DNA from: Chloroflexota bacterium
GTDB taxonomy: Bacteria; Chloroflexota; Limnocylindria; Limnocylindrales; CSP1-4
Assembly (NCBI GenBank): GCA_003157175.1
Contig: PMIQ01000148.1
Coordinates: 12,500 to 22,900 of the forward strand
Length of the DNA: 10,401 bases
Direction: 5' to 3'
This document shows, one piece after another, positions 6,063 through 10,401 of the stretch. The first letter of the stretch is position 1. Each line of letters opens with the position of its first letter. The notes under the pieces were generated by a model, which did not search any database, was not told the origin of the DNA, and saw only the letters and a list, made by a program, of their open reading frames with translations. A program made the position numbers and the translations under genes.

Positions 6063-7025
6063 ATGCACACCAGAGTGAGGGGCGCACAAGCTCGGACGTA
6101 CCTTCTGCTGGCCTGCCTGGCGGTCGCGTGGGGCGCCAATTGGCCGATAAACAAGATCGGACTGCGAGACCTGCCGCCGTTCACATACGGCTCGGCGCGA
6201 GTTGCCATCGGAATGGTCGCAATCGTCGGCGTGCTATCCGCGAAGCGAGGCCTGCGCCGTCCCGATCGCCGGGACATCCCCGTCGTTCTCTCGGTAGGGC
6301 TCGGCCAGATGGCCGGCGGGATCGTCTTGATGAACCTCGCCCTGCCCCTGATCTCCGCTGGGCGGTCTTCGATCCTGGTCTACACGATGGCGCTCTGGGT
6401 CGGGTTGTTCCAGTTCTCGACCATGCGCTCTAGCAGAGCCTGGCGCCAGGTCGGCGGCTTGATAGTCGGCATGACCGGTATCGGCTTCCTGCTCAACCCT
6501 CAGGCGATCGACTGGCAGTCTTCGGGTCAGTTGCTCGGCAGCGCGGCACTGCTCCTCAGCGCCATGATCTGGGCCGGCACCACGATCCACCTCCGGCGCC
6601 ACGAATGGCACAGCTCGCCCCTAGACCTCATGCCGTGGCAGCTTCTGACGGCCCTGGTGCCACTCGTAATCGGGTCCGTAGCGTTCGAAGCTGGCAAGAC
6701 GATCCACTGGGAGCCGGCGTCCATCGTCGCGGTGCTCTACAGCGGCGCCATCGCGACCGCCCTTGCCTACTTGCTGAGCCAGTCGATCTCTCGCTCGCTC
6801 ACCCCGCTCGCAACAACGATGGGCTTCTTGGCGGTCCCAGTTGTAGGGCTTGTCTCGTCCTGGATGATGCTCGGCGAGTCGCTAACCCTGCTCGATCTTG
6901 TCGGTGCCGTGACAACGTTCACCGGTATTATCGTTGTCTCCCTACCACCGAAGCCTCCACCGGATCGACAGTTCCGAGTGCGGAGGCGGCCGACGCCCGA
7001 GCCGGGATCTGAAGACTCTGGCTAG
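6063..7025 (+). CDS. EamA/DMT-family transporter, ten transmembrane helices
   Basis: A 320-residue integral membrane protein of the drug/metabolite transporter superfamily, which move small metabolites such as amino acids, sugars or nucleotide sugars across the inner membrane. Hydrophobic segments fall at about residues 12-30, 39-60, 70-91, 96-118, 127-145, 156-175, 190-209, 218-239, 248-271 and 275-294, that is, two five-helix EamA repeats. AVAWGANWPINKIGL (20-34) at the first helix and the ALAYLLSQ...SLTPLATTMGFLAVPVVGLVSSWMMLGE pattern across helices 8-9 (234-271) are characteristic. A basic, Pro-rich tail (about 295-320) ends the protein. The ATG at 6063 is chosen because the hydrophobic first repeat follows at once and a weak AGGCGAG (6051-6057) lies upstream; the frame could extend to a TTG at 6000, but that adds a non-hydrophobic stretch. 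Transport direction and substrate are unknown. Confidence 0.9.
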   Translation: MHTRVRGAQARTYLLLACLAVAWGANWPINKIGLRDLPPFTYGSARVAIGMVAIVGVLSAKRGLRRPDRRDIPVVLSVGLGQMAGGIVLMNLALPLISAGRSSILVYTMALWVGLFQFSTMRSSRAWRQVGGLIVGMTGIGFLLNPQAIDWQSSGQLLGSAALLLSAMIWAGTTIHLRRHEWHSSPLDLMPWQLLTALVPLVIGSVAFEAGKTIHWEPASIVAVLYSGAIATALAYLLSQSISRSLTPLATTMGFLAVPVVGLVSSWMMLGESLTLLDLVGAVTTFTGIIVVSLPPKPPPDRQFRVRRRPTPEPGSEDSG

Positions 7026-7308
7026 CCTGATGGACTAATCTTCCGTGCGGAACGTAGCGGAAAGCGATCAGCCCGGAATCGCCTCTGGTCCGAGCGGTCG
7101 CTCGCGCCCTTCTCGATCCCCTCGGTTTCGTGTGGCCACCCCGGCTCTGGCCAAACGTGGTCGTGGCGGGTTGGCTGACCGCTCTTCGGCGTCTGCCACC
7201 GTCCTGGGCATCGGCGATCAGCAAGCGTCTCGCCGGCAGCGCCTCGCCCGCCTGTCGGGCGAGGAGTTCGACTATGAGATCGCCCGCGCCCACGGCACGA
7301 GCGTCACG
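7026..7308. other. Stretch before the transposase fossil, no intact gene
   Basis: This stretch follows the transporter stop and holds no gene I can recognise. Frames are open on both strands but look like GC-rich chance. The last part (about 7130-7308) may be the left-end non-coding segment of the IS110-family element whose transposase fragment starts at 7309. The element's outer boundary cannot be seen, since IS110-family elements usually lack terminal inverted repeats. Confidence 0.4.
7242..7264 (+). other. Perfect 9-bp stem-loop upstream of the IS110 fossil
   Basis: CCTCGCCCG (7242-7250) and CGGGCGAGG (7256-7264) pair perfectly around a 5-base loop CCTGT. It lies 45 bases before the transposase fragment, the side on which IS110-family elements encode their bridge RNA. 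It may be a relic of that RNA, a terminator for the upstream transporter (no T-run is present), or chance. Confidence 0.35.
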
Positions 7309-7471
7309 TGTTTCATCGGCCGGATTGGACCTGTCGCGCCAGAGGCTCGATGTGCATGTGCTCGACGAGGAGGGCCGGACTCTCGAGGTGACGGCCGTTC
7401 ACCCCGACGCGGACGCGCTGCGCACCCTCGCCGCCCACGTCCTGCTCCAAGGCCAGGAGGTGACCGCGGCC
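7309..7471 (+). pseudogene. Decayed N-terminus of an IS110-family (DEDD) transposase
   Basis: The stretch encodes the beginning of an IS110-family transposase in two frames. Cys-Phe-Ile-Gly (7309-7320) is in one frame; GLDLSRQRLDVHVLDEEG and the following RTLEVTAVHPDADALRTLAAHVLLQGQEVTAA (7322-7471) are in another. Removing 4 bases (CCGG or equivalent, about 7319-7324) restores FIGLDLS, the usual start of the RuvC-like domain, with Asp in LDLS as the first DEDD residue. After EVTAA the expected continuation (I-E-S-M-x-G-A-R-F) is lost, and no further transposase sequence is found. So only about 55 codons of a roughly 350-400-codon gene remain, and the fragment is inactive. Family assignment rests on memory of these N-terminal motifs. 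Confidence 0.7.
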
Positions 7472-7756
7472 GCTCGCATCAGCCGAGCTCCGTTTGCTCC
7501 TTGGAACCAATGTCTGCCACGACAGAAAGCGTTTGCCGCCGGCCCTGCGATCGAAGCTCCCTCGCGGTTCCGGTTTGGAACTCCCCGGAGACCGCCCTGG
7601 TAAGGCTGACACGCTTCCTCACTCACAAGGAGTCGGTGGCAACCAATGATCACTTGACAACCAGTTGGACGGAGGCGACGCTATAGAAAGGCTTTTCTGT
7701 CGGCGGCGGCGCAATGCCGTCACCACCCTTCGCCAACCGCAACGAGGATGTCATTC
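7472..7756. other. Stretch between the IS110 fossil and the alcohol dehydrogenase
   Basis: No gene is recognisable here. It should contain the promoter of the alcohol dehydrogenase-flavoprotein operon. A perfect TTGACA occurs at 7654-7659 and a TATAGA at 7682-7687, but they are 22 bases apart, too far for an ordinary sigma-70-type promoter. GAGG at 7744-7747 is the ribosome-binding site that decides the next gene's start. Confidence 0.45.
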
Positions 7757-8794
7757 ATGAGAGCGGCACAAGTGGTGGCCTACCAGCAACCCGTCAAGCT
7801 GGTGGATGTGCCGGAGCCGAAGATCGTCGATCCGTACGACGTGATCGTCCGGATCGCCGGCGCCGGGGTCTGCCGGACGGACATTCACATCATGCAGGGT
7901 GGCTTGGAGGCTGCCTTCCACCCCAAGCTGCCGTACACCCTCGGCCACGAGAACGCTGGCTGGATCGAGGAAGTGGGCGGGGCCGTATCGCATCTGAAGA
8001 AGGGCGATCCGGTCGTGCTCCATCCGGCCGTCACGTGCGGCTTCTGCGTCGCCTGCCGATCCGGCAACGACATGCACTGCCCGACTTGGAAGTTCCCCGG
8101 CGTCGACGGAGTGGATGGCGGCTATGCCGACTTCATGCGGACGAGCGCCCGTTCCGTCGTCAAGCTGGCGTCGGGCACCGACCCGGCATCCCTCGCTCCG
8201 CAGGGCGACGCCGGACTGACCGACTACCACGCCGTCAAGCAGATCTTGCCCTTCACTTACCCGGGCAGCACCGTGGTGGTCATTGGCGTCGGCGGGTTGG
8301 GCCATCTGGCCATCCAGATCCTCCATGCCCTAACTCCAGCCCGGATCGTGGTCGTCGCCACCCGGCCGGAGCGAGTCGCCTTTGCCAAGTCGTTCGGCGC
8401 GGACGAGGTCGTCCTGACCGGCTCTGACGGCGGAGTCAGCGGAGTCCTCGAGCAGACCGACGGAGTCGGCGCCGACGCGGTTTTGGACCTGGTTGGCGAG
8501 CGCGATGTCCCTGCCAATTCCCTGAAGATGCTGCGCAAGGGCGGAGCCTACGTGATCGTCGGCTATGGCGGCGAGATGACTGTGAATCTGCTCGAGGCCA
8601 TAAACCACGACTACAAGATCCTGGCCAGCCAGATCGGGTCGTATACCGAACTGGTTGAGCTGATGGAGCTGGCCCATCAGGGCAAGGTTCGGATCGATTC
8701 CGAGCGCTTCCCGCTGGAGGACGTCAACGACGTCTACCAGGAGATCAACGCCGGCAAGATCCTCGGCCGGGCAGTTCTGATCCCGAGCCATTGA
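7757..8794 (+). CDS. Zinc-dependent medium-chain alcohol dehydrogenase (MDR)
   Basis: A 345-residue zinc-containing dehydrogenase that would interconvert an alcohol and an aldehyde or ketone with NAD(P)(H). Catalytic zinc ligands are Cys39 (GVCRTDIH), His64-Glu65 (LGHEN) and probably Asp151 (GDAGLTDYHAVK). The structural zinc site is complete: Cys94, Cys97, Cys100 and Cys108 in the usual C-x2-C-x2-C-x7-C spacing. The Rossmann fold starts at VVVIGVGGLGHLA (173-185). At the end of strand 2, where NAD-specific enzymes carry Asp, this protein reads VVVATRPERVA (198-208), so NADP(H) is possible. An ATG nine bases earlier (7748) directly abuts the only ribosome-binding site (ACGAGG, 7742-7747), leaving no spacer. 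The ATG at 7757 has a normal 9-base spacer and begins MRAAQVV as relatives do, so it is preferred. The flavoprotein gene follows after 43 bases, suggesting one operon and linked oxidation steps. Confidence 0.93.
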   Translation: MRAAQVVAYQQPVKLVDVPEPKIVDPYDVIVRIAGAGVCRTDIHIMQGGLEAAFHPKLPYTLGHENAGWIEEVGGAVSHLKKGDPVVLHPAVTCGFCVACRSGNDMHCPTWKFPGVDGVDGGYADFMRTSARSVVKLASGTDPASLAPQGDAGLTDYHAVKQILPFTYPGSTVVVIGVGGLGHLAIQILHALTPARIVVVATRPERVAFAKSFGADEVVLTGSDGGVSGVLEQTDGVGADAVLDLVGERDVPANSLKMLRKGGAYVIVGYGGEMTVNLLEAINHDYKILASQIGSYTELVELMELAHQGKVRIDSERFPLEDVNDVYQEINAGKILGRAVLIPSH

Positions 8795-8837
8795 CGGAGA
8801 AGACGGCTCGCCCATTGCGTCCCACTCGAGGTACCAA

Positions 8838-10355
8838 ATGACTGACGAATATGACGTCGTGGTGGTCGGTGGCGGTGGAGCGGGCCTGGCTTGCGCCGTG
8901 AGCGCCGCCGAGCAGGGCGCGCGCGTCCTCATCGTCGAGAAACGCCCACAGTTGGGCGGCTCGACGGGCCGGGCGATCGGATCGTTCACGTCGGCAGGAA
9001 CTAGCTTCCAGAAGCGGGCCGGCATCGATGACAACCCGCTCGACCACGACGTCGATGCCGGACTCTTCGGACCGCGCGAGTATGAGGCGCGCAACAACGT
9101 CGAGCTGAGGCGGTTCTTCTTCAACCGATCGGCGCAGACGCTGGAGTGGCTGACATCGCTGGGCCTGGCCTTCCAGGGGCCGAGTCCCGAGCCACCCAAC
9201 CGCGTGCCCCGGATGCACAACGTCGTTCCCAACGCCAAGGCCTATGTGGCCGTCCTGCAAGCCCGGCTGGTCCGGCTTCACGGGGCGATTGTCTGCAACG
9301 CCCAGGTGACCGAGTTGGTGCGGGAATCGGGCCGGGTGGTGGGCGTCGTCGCCAAGACCGACGGTCGGACGCGCGTCTTCCGCGCTCGACTGGGTGTGGT
9401 CCTGGCCGCCGGCGACTACACGAATTCCACCGCCATGATTACCAAGTACCGAGGGGCGCGCTTCGCCGCCGTCGAAGGGCTGAACCCCGATGCCATGGGC
9501 GAAGGCCACTTGCTGGCCGAAGCCGTCGGCGCGAAGCTCGTGAACATGGACATCACCTATGGTCCCGAGTTCCGCTTCGTGGCTCCCACGAAACGGGGCG
9601 TCGACCAGCTTCTGCCCAGCGGCGGACCGCTGCTGCGGATCATGGGCATGCTCATGCCGCTCGTACCCAAGGCGGTCATCAACTGGATGGTGAAGCGGCT
9701 GCTGGTCAGCTGGCAGCATCCCGAGGACTCCCTCCTCATGGATGGTGCGATCCTCGTCAATCGGGCGGGACTGCGCTTCTGCGACGAGTCCGTCTCACCG
9801 GAACGCGAGATCGCCGTTGCCGCTCAGACCGACGGTCTGGCCTACCTGCTCCTGGACGAGCGGCTGGCGAGCCTCTACAGCGCTTGGCCCCACTACATCT
9901 CGACTGCTCCCGAGATTGCATACGCCTACGTCCGGGACTATCTGAAGCTCAGGCCCGACGTCACGATCGAGCGATCGGACCTGCGCAGCCTGGCCATCGC
10001 CCGAGGCCTGCCGCCCGACAGCCTCACGAAGACCGTCGAGCGCTTCAACGCGATGACCTCTTCCGGTTCGGGCGACATAGCTCGGGGCGGAACGGTGGCG
10101 GCGCTGACCGGCTCGCGGTGGATCCTGATGGGCCCGGTGAAGGCGTACTTCACGAACTCCGAAGGCGGAGTGTCGATCAACGAGTCGCAGGAGGTTCTCG
10201 ACGTCGAAGGCCGGTCGATCCCCGGGCTGTACGCCGCAGGTCAGACCGGCCTGGGAGGCATGGTCCTATGGGGCCATGGACTCCACATCGCCTGGGCTCT
10301 CACGAGTGGCCGACTGCTCGGCCAGGCGCTGGGCCGGGCGGCCACTTCTAAGTAG
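8838..10355 (+). CDS. FAD-dependent oxidoreductase of the fumarate reductase/succinate dehydrogenase flavoprotein type
   Basis: A 505-residue flavoprotein of the FAD_binding_2 family, which includes soluble fumarate reductases, 3-ketosteroid dehydrogenases and urocanate-reductase-like enzymes. The N-terminal FAD motif is DVVVVGGGGAGLACA (6-20), with Glu34 after strand 2 for the ribose, then LGGSTGRA (39-46). The substrate cap domain is about 240-380, with NRAGLRFCDES (308-318) matching the family's N-x-x-G-x-R-F-x-x-E. The FAD-closing C-terminus is TNSEGGVSIN (439-448), IPGLYAAGQTG (461-471) and a Gly-rich helix. A hydrophobic amphipathic run (about 265-290) is unusual and may be a substrate or membrane contact. 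No twin-arginine or Sec signal is present, so it is cytoplasmic. ATG 8838 has CGAGG (8827-8831) 6 bases upstream. It shares an operon with the alcohol dehydrogenase. It probably oxidises or reduces a C-C double bond next to a carbonyl, but the substrate is unknown. No iron-sulfur or cytochrome partner gene is seen in the window. Confidence 0.9.
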   Translation: MTDEYDVVVVGGGGAGLACAVSAAEQGARVLIVEKRPQLGGSTGRAIGSFTSAGTSFQKRAGIDDNPLDHDVDAGLFGPREYEARNNVELRRFFFNRSAQTLEWLTSLGLAFQGPSPEPPNRVPRMHNVVPNAKAYVAVLQARLVRLHGAIVCNAQVTELVRESGRVVGVVAKTDGRTRVFRARLGVVLAAGDYTNSTAMITKYRGARFAAVEGLNPDAMGEGHLLAEAVGAKLVNMDITYGPEFRFVAPTKRGVDQLLPSGGPLLRIMGMLMPLVPKAVINWMVKRLLVSWQHPEDSLLMDGAILVNRAGLRFCDESVSPEREIAVAAQTDGLAYLLLDERLASLYSAWPHYISTAPEIAYAYVRDYLKLRPDVTIERSDLRSLAIARGLPPDSLTKTVERFNAMTSSGSGDIARGGTVAALTGSRWILMGPVKAYFTNSEGGVSINESQEVLDVEGRSIPGLYAAGQTGLGGMVLWGHGLHIAWALTSGRLLGQALGRAATSK

Positions 10356-10363
10356 CCTCGAAA

Positions 10364-10392
10364 CGGGTCCCGCCGTCCGGCGGCGGGACCCG
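10364..10392 (+). terminator. 11-bp hairpin after the flavoprotein gene, probable terminator
   Basis: CGGGTCCCGCC (10364-10374) and GGCGGGACCCG (10382-10392) form a perfect 11-bp stem with a 7-base loop, starting 8 bases after the TAG. No T-run follows before the window ends, so it is a stem-type terminator, as is common in high-GC genomes. Confidence 0.65.
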
Positions 10393-10401
10393 GAAGTCCC
10401 T

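Noticed and set aside
5546..6277. A 243-codon minus-strand open frame across the SDR-transporter gap
   Set aside because: It overlaps the ends of two real genes, is Arg/Pro/Ala-rich, has no recognisable motif and no good ribosome-binding site.
5762..6433. A 223-codon plus-strand open frame running into the transporter
   Set aside because: It overlaps the transporter in another phase and its translation has no family resemblance.
7045..7686. Intact protein-coding genes across the IS110 fossil region
   Set aside because: The open frames read through the frameshifted transposase remnant and beyond it with no consistent homology. Only the short split transposase start is recognisable.
7654..7687. 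TTGACA ... TATAGA as a sigma-70-type promoter for the alcohol dehydrogenase
   Set aside because: The hexamers are 22 bases apart, well beyond the usual 16-19, so they are not supported as a pair.

Overview
The window comes from a high-GC bacterium with strong Shine-Dalgarno sites, ATGA-type gene overlaps and a Gram-positive-like lipobox. Together with an IS110-family fossil of a type I associate with Actinobacteria and Chloroflexota, this suggests a soil actinobacterium or chloroflexotan. No rRNA, tRNA or other lineage marker is present, so that placement is an inference.

Left block, minus strand (about 2577 down to 1): a tight operon runs leftward. It encodes a small cupin protein, then the N-terminal (ThDP-binding) and C-terminal (pyrimidine-binding plus C-domain) halves of a split transketolase. 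After a 216-base gap with a tandem Shine-Dalgarno sequence and a possible leader ORF comes the start of a lipoprotein, cut by the window edge. The lipoprotein is probably the substrate-binding protein of an uptake system. Divergent from this operon, on the plus strand, is a CoA-acylating methylmalonate/malonate-semialdehyde dehydrogenase (mmsA/iolA type). The 475-base region between them holds an 18-bp near-perfect palindrome that looks like a LacI-family operator.

Middle block, plus strand: a 252-base leader rich in inverted repeats precedes a short-chain dehydrogenase/reductase (SDR) whose codons look more AT-rich than its neighbours'. A 427-base stretch with no recognisable gene follows, then a ten-helix EamA/DMT-type transporter. 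Next is a 730-base stretch holding a decayed IS110-family transposase N-terminus: a small insertion has shifted the frame and the rest of the gene is gone. A 9-bp hairpin lies just upstream of it.

Right block, plus strand: a zinc-dependent medium-chain alcohol dehydrogenase and a fumarate-reductase-type FAD oxidoreductase, 43 bases apart, form a probable two-gene operon ending in an 11-bp hairpin.

Taken together this looks like an accessory catabolic island for a carbohydrate, polyol or sugar-derived acid: uptake lipoprotein and DMT exporter/importer, alcohol/ketone redox steps (SDR, MDR, flavoprotein), C2 transfer by the split transketolase, and conversion of a semialdehyde to an acyl-CoA by MmsA. 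The substrate cannot be read from the sequence. I see no defence system, CRISPR array or clearly unprecedented machinery. The most unusual items are the putative operator, the structured SDR leader, the tandem-SD leader ORF and the IS110 fossil.
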